Shown here piece by piece: positions 54,074-62,167 of a stretch of DNA of 64,000 nucleotides. The DNA comes from Pseudomonas lactis. GTDB taxonomy: Bacteria > Pseudomonadota > Gammaproteobacteria > Pseudomonadales > Pseudomonadaceae. The DNA lies in contig NZ_JYLO01000002.1 of the NCBI RefSeq assembly GCF_001439845.1, positions 457,970 through 521,969 on the forward strand. Direction: 5' to 3'. The position numbers and the translations under genes are program-made. Position 1 is the stretch's first letter. Each line of letters opens with the position of its first letter. The notes under the pieces are model-generated. The model did not search any database and was not told where the DNA came from. It saw only the letters and a program-made list of their open reading frames with translations.

Positions 54074-55411
54074 ATGGAAATTTCAGGAATGGATGAGTTG
54101 GGTATATTTGCCGAGGTCGAGTCCCAGGCGCGAAGTTATTGCCGCAGTTTCCCCGTGGTCTTCGACCAGGCTCAGGGCAGCTATCTGTACGACCTCAAGG
54201 GGCAGGCCTACATCGACTTTCTAAGTTGCGCCGGCTCGGTCAACTATGGTCACAACCCTAAACCGGTCAAGGCAGCGGTAATCGACTACTTGCAACGTGA
54301 CGGGATCCAGGCGGCGCTGGACATGCACAGCCGGGCCAAGCAGGAGTTTCTCTTCAACTTGCGCAAGATCATTCTTGAGCCACGGGCGCTGTCTTACAAA
54401 ATGCAGTTCACCTCGCCCACGGGCACCAGCGTGGTGGAGTCGGCCATCAAACTGGCGCGCAAGGTCACCGGGCGGCAGCACATCGTCGCGTTCACCAATG
54501 GCTTTCACGGGATGTCGAACACCTCGCTGGGGCTGACCGGAAACCGCGATAATCGCCAACCTGGCGTCGATCCCTATGTGTTCCGCATGCCCTACGACGG
54601 CTACCTAAAAGGTCTGGATTCCGTCGAGTATTTCGAACGTTTGCTGAACGACAACAGCTCTGGCATGGATCTTCCGGCGGCGGTGATTCTGGAAACCATT
54701 CAGGGCGAAGGCGGAATCAACTTAGCGTCTTCCGACTGGCTGGTGCGTTTGCGCAAACTGACGGCTGAGCACGACATCCTGCTGATCATCGATGATATCC
54801 AGGCCGGTTGCGGCCGCACCGGGACCTTCTTCAGTTTCGAGCCGTCCGGTATCACCCCGGACATGGTCTGCCTGTCGAAATCCCTCAGTGGTTACGGACT
54901 GCCGTTCGCCCTGCTGCTGCATCATCCAGAGCTGGATCAATGGTCGCCCGGCGAAGACAACGGCACCTTCCGTGGCAACACCCTGGCCTTCGTCGCCGCG
55001 ACCAAAACCTTGCAGGAATTCTGGAGCGACGACCGTCTGGTCAAGCACATCCAGGCCACTGAAACGCTCCTGAAGTCCTGGTTCGCCAAGGTCACCGAGC
55101 GCTTCGCTGTGCATATCAAGCAGGTGCGTGGTCGCGGGCTGTTTTATGGCATCGAGTTCCACGATGCGTCCTTGACCGCCGCGGTCACGCGCGCGTGCTT
55201 TACGCGCCGATTGATCATCGAGCGCTGCGGCCCGCAAGATCAGGTGCTCAAATTGATGCCGGCCCTGACCATCGACGCAGAAACCCTGCAGAACGGACTG
55301 GCGAGCATTTTTGAGGCCATGCAGCAGGTACTGGAATACCCCTCGTCCAGCGAATCGGACACGGATACAGATACGTTGCGCTTTACCAATGAGGTCTCCC
55401 ATGTCGACTAA
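54074..55411 (+). CDS. Class-III (EctB/diaminobutyrate-type) aminotransferase
   Basis: A 445-residue PLP enzyme. The PLP lysine is in MVCLSKSLSGYGLPFALLL near residue 277; the Asp binding the PLP nitrogen is in LLIIDDIQAGCGRTGTFFS near 245; phosphate-binding FTSPTGTSVVESAIKLAR is near 113. Similarity is closest in feel to EctB/PvdH enzymes that make L-2,4-diaminobutyrate from aspartate semialdehyde. It starts 50 bases after the N-hydroxylase and overlaps the exporter by 11 bases. It likely supplies the amine that the N-hydroxylase oxidises. Confidence 0.87.
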   Translation: MEISGMDELGIFAEVESQARSYCRSFPVVFDQAQGSYLYDLKGQAYIDFLSCAGSVNYGHNPKPVKAAVIDYLQRDGIQAALDMHSRAKQEFLFNLRKIILEPRALSYKMQFTSPTGTSVVESAIKLARKVTGRQHIVAFTNGFHGMSNTSLGLTGNRDNRQPGVDPYVFRMPYDGYLKGLDSVEYFERLLNDNSSGMDLPAAVILETIQGEGGINLASSDWLVRLRKLTAEHDILLIIDDIQAGCGRTGTFFSFEPSGITPDMVCLSKSLSGYGLPFALLLHHPELDQWSPGEDNGTFRGNTLAFVAATKTLQEFWSDDRLVKHIQATETLLKSWFAKVTERFAVHIKQVRGRGLFYGIEFHDASLTAAVTRACFTRRLIIERCGPQDQVLKLMPALTIDAETLQNGLASIFEAMQQVLEYPSSSESDTDTDTLRFTNEVSHVD

Positions 55412-56306
55412 TAACAACCGGGCAATCATCGAGCTGACCATCGGCGGGCTGATGCTCAGCCTGTCAGCACTGGCGGTGGCTTTCGCCCATATCGGCGCCG
55501 GTGGTGCCGGATTCTATCGGATGCTGATCGCCTCGATCCTGTTCTTCCTGCTCCTCAAGGTGCGCAAGACGCCGGTGCGACTCAAAAGCGCCAAGGCCCA
55601 GCTCTACACTGCACTGGCCGGAGTATTTCTGGCGATCGACTTGGTGCTGTGGCATCAGAGCATCTACATCGTTGGTCCGGGCATCGGATCGATCCTGACC
55701 AACTGCCAGGTGTTCTTCATGACCTTGCTGGGGCTGTACCTGTTGAAGGAAAAGCCCTCGATCTACTTCCTGATTTCCATCTCGCTGGCCTTCGTCGGGC
55801 TGTACCTGTTGCTGTTGCCGGAAATGACCAGCGGAGTCGGGATCAAAGGCGTGGTGTATGGGGTGCTGTCGGGGCTGGCGTATGCCATTTGCGTGTACTT
55901 CCTGAAGCTCAATACTCAGCTGCCTGATGGTGGCGGTGACAAGATTGCGCAGATGCTCAACTTGAGTCTGTGGGCAGCCCTGGTATTGCTGGTATACGCG
56001 CTGGCGACCGGGGAAAGCCTGGCCATTGTGGACGGACAAACCTTGGTGATGCTGGTGATTTACGGGGTACTGGTGCAATTCGTCGGTTGGTTGCTGGTCA
56101 ATCGTTCGATCGGCGCCCTCAGCCTGGGGCTGGCCGGACTGATCCTGCTGCTCGAACCGGTGATCACTTACTTCATCGACGTCGCTTTTCTCGGCAAGGC
56201 AAGCTCCTCGCTCCAGATCGCCGGCGCGCTACTGACTATCTTCGCGGTGTACATCGGCTCAATCAAGCCGCCGGAAAAGGCTCAGAACTTACCTGAGGCT
56301 ATCTGA
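55401..56306 (+). CDS. EamA/DMT-family transporter of the island cluster
   Basis: A 301-residue ten-helix carrier of the drug/metabolite superfamily with two EamA units (helix 1 ELTIGGLMLSLSALAVAFAH; NCQVFFMTLLGLYLLKEKPS near 120; GLAGLILLLEPVITYFIDVA near 250). It starts inside the aminotransferase gene (ATG at 55401), so translation is coupled. It is the probable exporter of the pathway's product. No immunity gene or further tailoring enzyme follows; the next gene on the + strand is beyond the attachment-site repeat. Confidence 0.87.
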   Translation: MSTNNNRAIIELTIGGLMLSLSALAVAFAHIGAGGAGFYRMLIASILFFLLLKVRKTPVRLKSAKAQLYTALAGVFLAIDLVLWHQSIYIVGPGIGSILTNCQVFFMTLLGLYLLKEKPSIYFLISISLAFVGLYLLLLPEMTSGVGIKGVVYGVLSGLAYAICVYFLKLNTQLPDGGGDKIAQMLNLSLWAALVLLVYALATGESLAIVDGQTLVMLVIYGVLVQFVGWLLVNRSIGALSLGLAGLILLLEPVITYFIDVAFLGKASSSLQIAGALLTIFAVYIGSIKPPEKAQNLPEAI

Positions 56307-56618
56307 CGGATGAGGGGGGGGGCACGGCATCTGTGAACCTGGTTGCGTGCCCCCAATCGATAAGCTACGTACAGGCCCACAAGGTTTGCGGGTAGTCGTT
56401 TATATCCGTTGCGGCCAACCAGACATAAACGCGTGTCACATTATAAAAGCTGTCAAACTAATGCAATTATCGGTAAGCGGGATGGACGCAACTGCGGTGT
56501 TCATGGTGATCTAGGAGTTTCCATGAAGTATCGGATTAATTAGGATAGCCTTAGGGATGTAATTTTATATATTTTGTAGAATGTCTTTGTAAAACTTTTG
56601 CTTGTTTTTCTATTCGAT

Positions 56619-56715
56619 TCCAGGTCGTGCCAGATAGTGAAAAGCCTGTAGAGATACAGGCTTTTTTTTGCTTGGGATTTGACCCAGCAATCCAGACGCT
56701 TAGCATGACGCCATC
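56619..56715 (+). repeat. Second copy of the tRNA-Asn 3'-end repeat (attachment scar)
   Basis: tccaggtcgtg then ccagatagtgaaaagcctgt and the same terminator and the following cttgggatttgacccagc... to gacgccatc match the first copy at 49183–49290 apart from a 3-base loss (gag), isolated substitutions and a 10-base shortening. The duplicated terminator lies at 56640–56669. The 7.3 kb between the copies forms one integrated block. Confidence 0.85.
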
Positions 56716-56793
56716 AACGGGCATGATCCGTATGCTTATTTGAAGGCCGTGCTCACGCGCCTGCCGTCGCAGCGGGCGAGTGAGATTGAAGCG
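56716..56793 (+). pseudogene. IS66-family transposase C-terminal remnant
   Basis: The frame NGHDPYAYLKAVLTRLPSQR then ASEIEAA (about 26 residues) is the conserved end of IS66 transposases. Nothing else of the element remains on either side; the scrap is fused to the attachment repeat on the left. Confidence 0.8.
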
Positions 56794-56801
56794 GCCCGGT
56801 C

Positions 56802-57812
56802 CTACGCGATTTTGATTACTACCTTACCAAAGGCGCCTCTGGCCAAATGTTCGTACGCTTCGCGTGCTTGATCGAATGGGTACACGTGGTCGATTACCGG
56901 GCGAATCTTGTGCTCGTTCAAGAATTCGTTCATTCGGTCAAATGACGAGCGTGGAGCAACGGCTATGCCGCGAATCGTTGTTTGCCGGAAAATCATAGGC
57001 ATCAGGTTCAAGGCAGAGGTCTGGCCTGTCAGAAAGCCGATCTGTGCGATACGTCCACCTGCCTTTGTTGCAGCAATCGATTGATTGATGCCGTCACCGC
57101 CTGCCACATCCAGCAGGAGATCCACTCCCTTGCCGTCAGTGAGCTTCAAAACTTCCTCTGCCCAATCAGGGGTGGTGCGATAGTTCACACCCGCAATAGC
57201 GCCCAGTTTTTTTACAGCTTCCAGATTGTCATCACGGCTGGAGGTGACGATCACCCTGGCTCCCAAAGCCTTAGCAATTTGTGCTGCAAAAACAGAAACA
57301 CCTCCAGATCCCTGAACCAAAACGGTTTGGCCGGCCTCGATCTGGCCATAATCGACGAGCGCATACCACGCCGTCAGAGCAGCAATGGGAAGGGTCGCTG
57401 CTTCCTCATCTGACATGTTGTCGGGGGCACGTACCGCGCTGTCTTCATGGATGATCATGTATTGCGCCAGACCACCAGGCAATGGTGAGCCGAAGCAGTA
57501 GTCGGGTTCATCTGGCCCAGGCATGCCGTCCAACCAACGTGAGTAGAGGTGTGAGTTGACCCGATCTCCGATAGCAAAGCGGCTGACACCTTCACCTACT
57601 GCCACGACAGTCCCCGCCGCATCGCTGATGGGGATCAGCGGCTTGGGCACCCTGTGCGGTTCATAGATGCCGTCAACGATGGCCTTGTCCCGAAAATTGA
57701 GTGATACGGCGCCTACTTTTACCAGCAGCTCACCCGCTTGGGGCGCGGGGGTTTCCGTTTCGCCCTGCACCAGATTATCCAGGCCGAAATCTTTCAGAAG
57801 CCACGCTTTCAT
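56802..57812 (-). CDS. MDR-family NAD(P)-dependent alcohol dehydrogenase
   Basis: A 336-residue medium-chain dehydrogenase/reductase. GroES-like domain (residues 1–125, with VSLNFRDKAIVDGIY and ISDAAGTVVAVGEGVSRF) and Rossmann domain (about 145–280) with VLVQGSGGVSVFAAQIAKAL near 165. The usual zinc ligands of ADHs are not evident, so it may belong to the zinc-free quinone-oxidoreductase-like group. It is divergent from the LysR gene at 57978, which probably controls it. It lies between scars of the hotspot, so it may be part of a separate integrated unit. Confidence 0.87.
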   Translation of the reverse strand: MKAWLLKDFGLDNLVQGETETPAPQAGELLVKVGAVSLNFRDKAIVDGIYEPHRVPKPLIPISDAAGTVVAVGEGVSRFAIGDRVNSHLYSRWLDGMPGPDEPDYCFGSPLPGGLAQYMIIHEDSAVRAPDNMSDEEAATLPIAALTAWYALVDYGQIEAGQTVLVQGSGGVSVFAAQIAKALGARVIVTSSRDDNLEAVKKLGAIAGVNYRTTPDWAEEVLKLTDGKGVDLLLDVAGGDGINQSIAATKAGGRIAQIGFLTGQTSALNLMPMIFRQTTIRGIAVAPRSSFDRMNEFLNEHKIRPVIDHVYPFDQAREAYEHLARGAFGKVVIKIA

Positions 57813-57977
57813 TTTCTGTCTCCAACAATTTTGAATGTGCAGGGGAGGAACGCTCCTCCTTTACGCTGAGGACATTGTTGAGGTTTCGCGGCTCTAGATA
57901 AATGTGCAGAAACCAACAGGATTGTTATCCTGATCAGCAACAATCATCCCGTTAACACGCTTCACGAGAAGAGACTT

Positions 57978-58895
57978 ATGGAGCTTCTACAGTCGATGCA
58001 AGTATTCGCCAAGCTAGCGGAGTTGGGGAGCTTCACCAAAGTCGCTGAGGCAATGCAGGCCGGGCGCCCGCACGTCACACGCACCATTCAGGATTTGGAA
58101 GCCTCGCTGGGTGTTCGTCTGTTCCAGCGCACTACGCGTAAAGTAAAACTGACTGCTGAGGGCGAGCGGTTTTACGAACGCGTCAAAGAGATTTTGGCAA
58201 CCATCGCAGAAACCACTTCCATGTTCAACCGTAGTGGGTCGACGTTGCGTGGGCGGCTTCGAATTGACATCCCCACTGCATTTTCCCAGCACAGTTTCAT
58301 GGAAAGCCTCAGGAGATTTACCGAGGCATTTCCCGACATCGAGCTCGCGCTAGGCGTGACCGACCGTACGGTAGATCTCGTAGCCGAGGGCATCGACTGT
58401 GTATTGCGCATTGGTGACCTCGCGGATTCAAGCATGGTGGCTAGAGAAATTGGCACCGCCACCATGGTGACCTGTGCGTCTGCAGGTTATCTCCAAGCCT
58501 GCGGTGCACCCATAACCCTACAAGATCTAGTAGACCACCCATGTGTCAGCTTCCTTTCCGGTCAAAATAACAGACCGCTGCCTTGGCACTTCTCGGTAGA
58601 CGGCGAAGATCGTCCACATACGCCTCGGGGTGGAATCACCGTGAATGAGTCGAATGCCTACGTTCAATGCGGTGTTGCAGGCTTCGGCATTGTTCAAGCG
58701 CCTGGAATTACCGTTGAGACATTCCTCGCAAGCGGAGAACTGGTTGAGGTGCTCAAGGCATTTCGTCCAAAGCCTCGCCTGGTTTCCGTGCTTTATCCAA
58801 GCAGAACGCATCTTGCGCCTCAGGTCGAGGCATTTGTGGATTGGCTGAAGGAACATTTTCCTGTGCTACACCCCAGCTGGTTCACCGCGCACTAA
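57978..58895 (+). CDS. LysR-family regulator (divergent to MDR gene)
   Basis: A 305-residue LysR-type regulator: HTH at residues 3–62 (SMQVFAKLAELGSFTKVAEA then RPHVTRTIQDLEASLG) and effector domain from about 92 (GRLRIDIPTAFSQHSF near 92). It belongs to the LysR class whose target is a divergent oxidoreductase of the MDR or SDR type. The intervening 165 bases (57813–57977) must hold both promoters. Codon use is more mixed than in the core chromosome. Confidence 0.87.
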   Translation: MELLQSMQVFAKLAELGSFTKVAEAMQAGRPHVTRTIQDLEASLGVRLFQRTTRKVKLTAEGERFYERVKEILATIAETTSMFNRSGSTLRGRLRIDIPTAFSQHSFMESLRRFTEAFPDIELALGVTDRTVDLVAEGIDCVLRIGDLADSSMVAREIGTATMVTCASAGYLQACGAPITLQDLVDHPCVSFLSGQNNRPLPWHFSVDGEDRPHTPRGGITVNESNAYVQCGVAGFGIVQAPGITVETFLASGELVEVLKAFRPKPRLVSVLYPSRTHLAPQVEAFVDWLKEHFPVLHPSWFTAH

Positions 58896-58986
58896 CCTTG
58901 GCTCATAGGCTGACTCCGCACCAAGACGGACTAGTGCAAGATGTGTTCGGTAGACGCTTAAGGTGGGGGAGCCGGACGGTTACCCT

Positions 58987-59547
58987 TCAAATCGAACAAG
59001 GATTAACCAGGTTTACGATGGAGGTCATCGTCATCCCCGCTCTCCCTCGACCCGTGTCGCTCACATAATCCTTTTCAGTGCCCACCAAGGTTCGTTTTCC
59101 TGGTTGGAGCATGGTATCGACGATGAGTTTTTTCTTCGCGATATCCGGTTTAAAACTCGGCTCTACTGGCCAAATCTGCACGGCGTAGTCTTGGGTGAAC
59201 AAAAACAGATTTGGAGCGGTATCTACCGGCGTTTGTAAGTGCGCGCACATGACGTCGCTGGCTTGTACTTCAACCATTGTTTTGTAGTGGGGCTTGTCGT
59301 AACTGGCCAATATCAATTTCGTGCGAGTCTGAACCCCCAGCGCTTCCTGAGGGTGGCAAGGCGTCACTTCTCCATAGGCGTAGGCGCACCAATTCACCTG
59401 GGTCATTGTGACGATTTCCTCAGGTTTTAAAGACAGATCTTTCTGGATGTTCAACCGGTCTTGCGGTTTTTCGTAGGGGATTGTCGTGCAGCCAGTGAGC
59501 AATGCGAGTGCGAGCAGAGTGATGAACTTGAAGTACATGGCTTTCAT
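58987..59547 (-). CDS. Putative lipoprotein, unknown function
   Basis: A 186-residue protein with a lipoprotein signal (MKAMYFKFITLLALALLTGC, Cys20 in the lipobox LLTGC). No domain known. The mature part is rich in Thr, Pro and charged residues, with four Cys (NWCAYAYGEVTPCHPQEA and VMCAHL, then NPCSI) that could form disulfides in the periplasm. AT content is moderate. It stands alone in the hotspot. Confidence 0.7.
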   Translation of the reverse strand: MKAMYFKFITLLALALLTGCTTIPYEKPQDRLNIQKDLSLKPEEIVTMTQVNWCAYAYGEVTPCHPQEALGVQTRTKLILASYDKPHYKTMVEVQASDVMCAHLQTPVDTAPNLFLFTQDYAVQIWPVEPSFKPDIAKKKLIVDTMLQPGKRTLVGTEKDYVSDTGRGRAGMTMTSIVNLVNPCSI

Positions 59548-59669
59548 TTCCTATGAATTACATCGACCTGATAGAAACAACTTCCACAAAACGGAATTTT
59601 TTCCTGGCCGCCTTGGTAGCGTCTGGCTCAGCCAGGATACCGGGGAGAGACTCTTGCTCGGAAGGCGCG

Positions 59670-59755
59670 CTGCAGAGATGCAGGCTTTTTTTGCCTTGGA
59701 TTTGGCCTGCATGGCGCGATTCGCAAGAAGCAAACTCTAGCCCTTCGATTCAGAC
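59670..59755. repeat. Degenerate third copy of the spacer repeat
   Basis: gcagagatgcaggctttttt and a following ccttggatttggcctgc run resemble the tRNA terminator and its downstream sequence (cctgtagagatacaggcttt, gcttgggatttgacccagc), and cccttcgattcagacag matches the following ccttcgattcagaggta of the first copy. It is a worn attachment scar, overlapping the 3' end of brnA. Confidence 0.5.
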
Positions 59756-60115
59756 AGGTTTGCTTTTTGATTTGGCAGGCAGTGGATTAACAAGCATTCG
59801 ATTCAATTCTCCAGCGAGCGCTATCAACTGCTGTTCCAACGCTTCGACCTCTGAGACGCTGATGCCATTGTTGAGGACTTGCAAGGTTTTGGCTTGCTTC
59901 TTCGAGGCTGGCGCTAGGTTATAGGTGTCCTGGGAAACCAATGCCTGTCGCAGTAGATTGTTGATCACGGTCTGATAGCCGGTGCCTGCACTCTGGGCAC
60001 GTTCACGGGCGGCTTCGATCACAGCATCGTCCAGCATGATCGTGATACGGGTTTTGCCTTTGTTGCTGGCGATGGCGCCGCGCTTGGCGTTACTGAAGTC
60101 GTATTCGTCTTTCAT
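59750..60115 (-). CDS. brnA: BrnA-type antitoxin
   Basis: A 121-residue ribbon-helix-helix antitoxin. The N-terminal part (residues 1–65: MKDEYDFSNAKRGAIASNKG, then TRITIMLDDAVIEAARERAQ, then GYQTVINNLLRQAL) is the BrnA signature. A charged tail from 66 is longer than in many BrnA proteins. It normally binds and neutralises BrnT and represses the operon. The preceding GGAGGTTTGAGCC is a strong ribosome-binding site. Its toxin partner upstream is truncated, so this is an orphan antitoxin. Confidence 0.87.
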   Translation of the reverse strand: MKDEYDFSNAKRGAIASNKGKTRITIMLDDAVIEAARERAQSAGTGYQTVINNLLRQALVSQDTYNLAPASKKQAKTLQVLNNGISVSEVEALEQQLIALAGELNRMLVNPLPAKSKSKPV

Positions 60116-60311
60116 GGCTCAAACCTCCAGGTACTCCGTTTGCGTCGGTGCCCATGATCACCCAGCGTTCTTCTCCGTGATCGTGATCTTGTATGGCCAG
60201 GGCTGCCTCGTCGTAAAACACCGGTTCGGCATCAGCTAGGCTTACGCCTTTATGCTTGCGCTGATTAGCGATGTTTTTGGCGTTATCGAATTGAACCATG
60301 AAAGTTTTCAT
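60090..60311 (-). pseudogene. brnT: Truncated BrnT-type toxin
   Basis: A 73-residue frame from ATG 60311 (MKTFMVQFDNAKNIANQRKH, then KGVSLADAEPVFYDEAALAI). It follows BrnT to about residue 55 (HDHGEERWVIMGTDANG), then runs through the brnA ribosome-binding site region (VPGGLSHERRIRLQ) and stops inside brnA. The normal final third of BrnT, with its beta-strands and basic catalytic residues, is missing. It is read as an inactive toxin created by an in-place deletion. Confidence 0.82.
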
Positions 60312-60336
60312 TATGCATATTTTATATGTATAAAAA
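60312..60336. promoter_or_regulatory. Palindromic AT-rich promoter/operator of brnTA
   Basis: tatgcatattttatatgtata directly before the brnT start contains two near-copies of an inverted TATGCATA/TATACATA motif; BrnA-type proteins bind such palindromes. Assignment is inferred. Confidence 0.4.
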
Positions 60337-60566
60337 AGCGATGAATGGACGATCAGGCAGGATGATCGGCTGTGACGATCTATATCGTGCACACGCCATT
60401 TTCCCTCCGCTCAGTTGGAGCTTGATCTTGCAGAGATTGCCTGCGGATTTCCGTGCGCAACGGGCGTCTGTTTACGTAGCCATGTTCTGTTTTCTTTGTC
60501 GGAAGGCGTGTATAGACATGACCGAATGTCATATCGAAGCGTTTGCGTGGTAGGCGGGCAGGGTTT

Positions 60567-60585
60567 GAGCCCAGGTCGTGGAGCC
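60567..60585 (+). repeat. tRNA-Asn 3'-end fragment (attachment scar)
   Basis: gagcccaggtcgtggagcc matches gagtccaggtcgtggagcc at the tRNA's 3' end with one change. It marks the right-hand end of the hotspot. Confidence 0.75.
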
Positions 60586-60727
60586 TCAGTTAGCAGCGTT
60601 CTCACGAGTATCAAGCTCCCGACGCGGCAACCGCCCATTAAGCACGACGTACGCCGCCAACCCAATCAGCAGCCCCCAAAACGCCCCGCCAATCCCGAGC
60701 AACGTGATGTTGGCGGCCGCAATAGGC
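60586..60727 (-). pseudogene. C-terminal fragment of a membrane transporter
   Basis: On the minus strand a frame ending at TGA 60588–60586 encodes about 45 residues: NITLLGIGGAFWGLLIGLAA then YVVLNGRLPRRELD. The LGIGGAFWGLL end looks like BenE-type benzoate symporters. The 5' part is missing and the frame runs directly into a REPIN on its left (60729), so only the tail survives. Confidence 0.6.
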
Positions 60728-60728
60728 T

Positions 60729-60828
60729 CGTAGGAGCGAGCTTGCTCGCGAAAAACTCACAGGCGCCGCGTTCATTCAGGAAGCACGCGTTATCGTTGAC
60801 GTTTTTCGCGAGCAAGCTCGCTCCTACA
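60729..60828. repeat. REPIN, class II
   Basis: 100-base inverted REP pair, arms GTAGGAGCGAGCTTGCTCGC, like the element at 22683–22782. It marks the break point of the transporter fragment. Confidence 0.9.
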
Positions 60829-60853
60829 GAGGTCACTGAACGGCATTACGTAT

Positions 60854-61201
60854 CTAGAGCCTGCTCGGGGTTTGAATTGCAGGCAGGAGGTAGTCGAACC
60901 ATTGCGCCAGGTTCGAGCCTGATAGCCGCTGCGCCTCATCGACCTCCATCGATTCATCCTCACCGGCGGTGTAGCACTGGTCACCGCTGCGCCTGTCATC
61001 GGGATACACCATAAAACCACCGCGGCCGTCAGGGCAGTCGGGCAGATACACCGAGGACAGGTCGCGTTGCTCATCGAGGTGCGCATTCAAGCGCGCGATA
61101 TAGATACCCATCGAAACCGCCACACCAATAACCAGCACCACGCAGGCGACCAACTGGCCGGTATAGCTGGCGCCAATCTCATCACGACGCACGGGCGACA
61201 T
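60854..61201 (-). CDS. Small membrane protein, unknown function
   Basis: A 115-residue protein starting MSPVRRDEIGASYTGQLVAC at 61201. One hydrophobic helix at about 15–40 (QLVACVVLVIGVAVSMGIYI) is followed by a charged, Cys-containing (periplasmic, inferred) region. It overlaps the small gene upstream by 20 bases, which suggests one operon. Longer frames start at 61249 but the extra residues overlap the upstream gene. No family recognised. Confidence 0.6.
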   Translation of the reverse strand: MSPVRRDEIGASYTGQLVACVVLVIGVAVSMGIYIARLNAHLDEQRDLSSVYLPDCPDGRGGFMVYPDDRRSGDQCYTAGEDESMEVDEAQRLSGSNLAQWFDYLLPAIQTPSRL

Positions 61202-61355
61202 CACACGACCCTGTCTGCTCAACGTTCTGGCCAACCAGAAACCAGCCATTGCCTCCCATGCGTACCAACTGCGTTTGCTGTGGAAGGATGCCCACCATCA
61301 GCGCGAGGAAAATCACGGCTAACAGCACCCCTTTGATCATCGAATACAGGTTCAT
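61182..61355 (-). CDS. Small single-helix membrane protein
   Basis: A 57-residue protein starting MNLYSMIKGVLLAVIFLALM and ending GSCDVARAS. One N-terminal hydrophobic helix, then a short polar tail. Its stop lies within the first codons of the next small gene. It is below usual frame-list length; evidence is the clean start, the helix and the tight overlap. Function unknown. Confidence 0.55.
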   Translation of the reverse strand: MNLYSMIKGVLLAVIFLALMVGILPQQTQLVRMGGNGWFLVGQNVEQTGSCDVARAS

Positions 61356-61492
61356 GACGGTGACGAGCTCTGGATAAGAAGATCCTTAGCCTAAGCAGCA
61401 CGGGGTTAACGTCAGGTAAACATCACGGGAAACCTGCCGACTTCCGCTATCCTTCACACCGCTGCGCACTGCCTGCCCGAGGGGTTTTTTCC

Positions 61493-62167
61493 GTGCATAT
61501 TCATCTGCTGCTGGTCGAGGACAACCTGGACCTGGCCACCACCGTTATCGAGTACCTGGAGATCAGCGGCATCGTCTGCGATCACGCCAGCCATGGCCAG
61601 GCCGGGCTCAACCTGGCGCTCAACCAGCATTACGACGTCATTCTGCTGGACATCATGCTGCCGCGACTGGACGGCCAGCAGGTGTGCGCAGGGTTGCGCC
61701 AGCAAGGCGTCCAGACCCCCATCCTGATGCTGACCTCGCTGGATGCGTTGCCGGACAAGCTCGCCAGTTTTGCCGCGGGCGCCGACGACTATCTGGTCAA
61801 GCCGTTCGAGCTTGCCGAGTTGGTGGCGCGGATTCGCGCCTTGAGCCTGCGGCGTAGCGGCCAGACCAGCCGCCTGCAAGTGGACGACCTAGTCATGGAA
61901 CTGACCACCCGCAAAGTCAGCCGGGCAGGGCAGGAGTTGCATCTGTCACCCATCTGCTGGGCCTTGCTCGAGCACTTGATGCGCGCCAGTCCCGAGCCTG
62001 TTCCCAGAGAGCGGTTGGAAAGCAAAATCTGGGGCGATGAGCCACCCGACAGCAATACCCTCAAAGTGCATATGCACCGGCTGCGCAAGGCGGTAGACAA
62101 ACCGTTTGGCCGGCCATTGATCCATACCCTGGCGGGTGTCGGCATTCAGGTAAAACCCCATGCGTAA
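61493..62167 (+). CDS. OmpR/PhoB-family response regulator
   Basis: A 224-residue two-component regulator starting at GTG 61493. Receiver domain with acid patch VEDN, phospho-accepting Asp in VILLDIMLPRLDG near residue 52, Thr in MLTSLDA near 83, and Lys in YLVKPFEL near 102. DNA-binding winged helix from about 130 (VSRAGQELHLSPICWALLEH) with the C-terminal TLKVHMHRLRKAVDKPFG. It overlaps the kinase gene by 8 bases. Divergent from the small membrane genes (61355 to 61493), so those may be its targets. Confidence 0.9.
   Translation: MHIHLLLVEDNLDLATTVIEYLEISGIVCDHASHGQAGLNLALNQHYDVILLDIMLPRLDGQQVCAGLRQQGVQTPILMLTSLDALPDKLASFAAGADDYLVKPFELAELVARIRALSLRRSGQTSRLQVDDLVMELTTRKVSRAGQELHLSPICWALLEHLMRASPEPVPRERLESKIWGDEPPDSNTLKVHMHRLRKAVDKPFGRPLIHTLAGVGIQVKPHA

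Larger units (their letters stand above)
56307..56801. other. Island boundary interval
   Basis: About 500 bases. AT-rich to 56615, then the second copy of the tRNA-Asn 3'-end/spacer repeat (56619–56715), then an IS66 scrap (56716–56793) next to the stop of the MDR gene. Confidence 0.7.
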
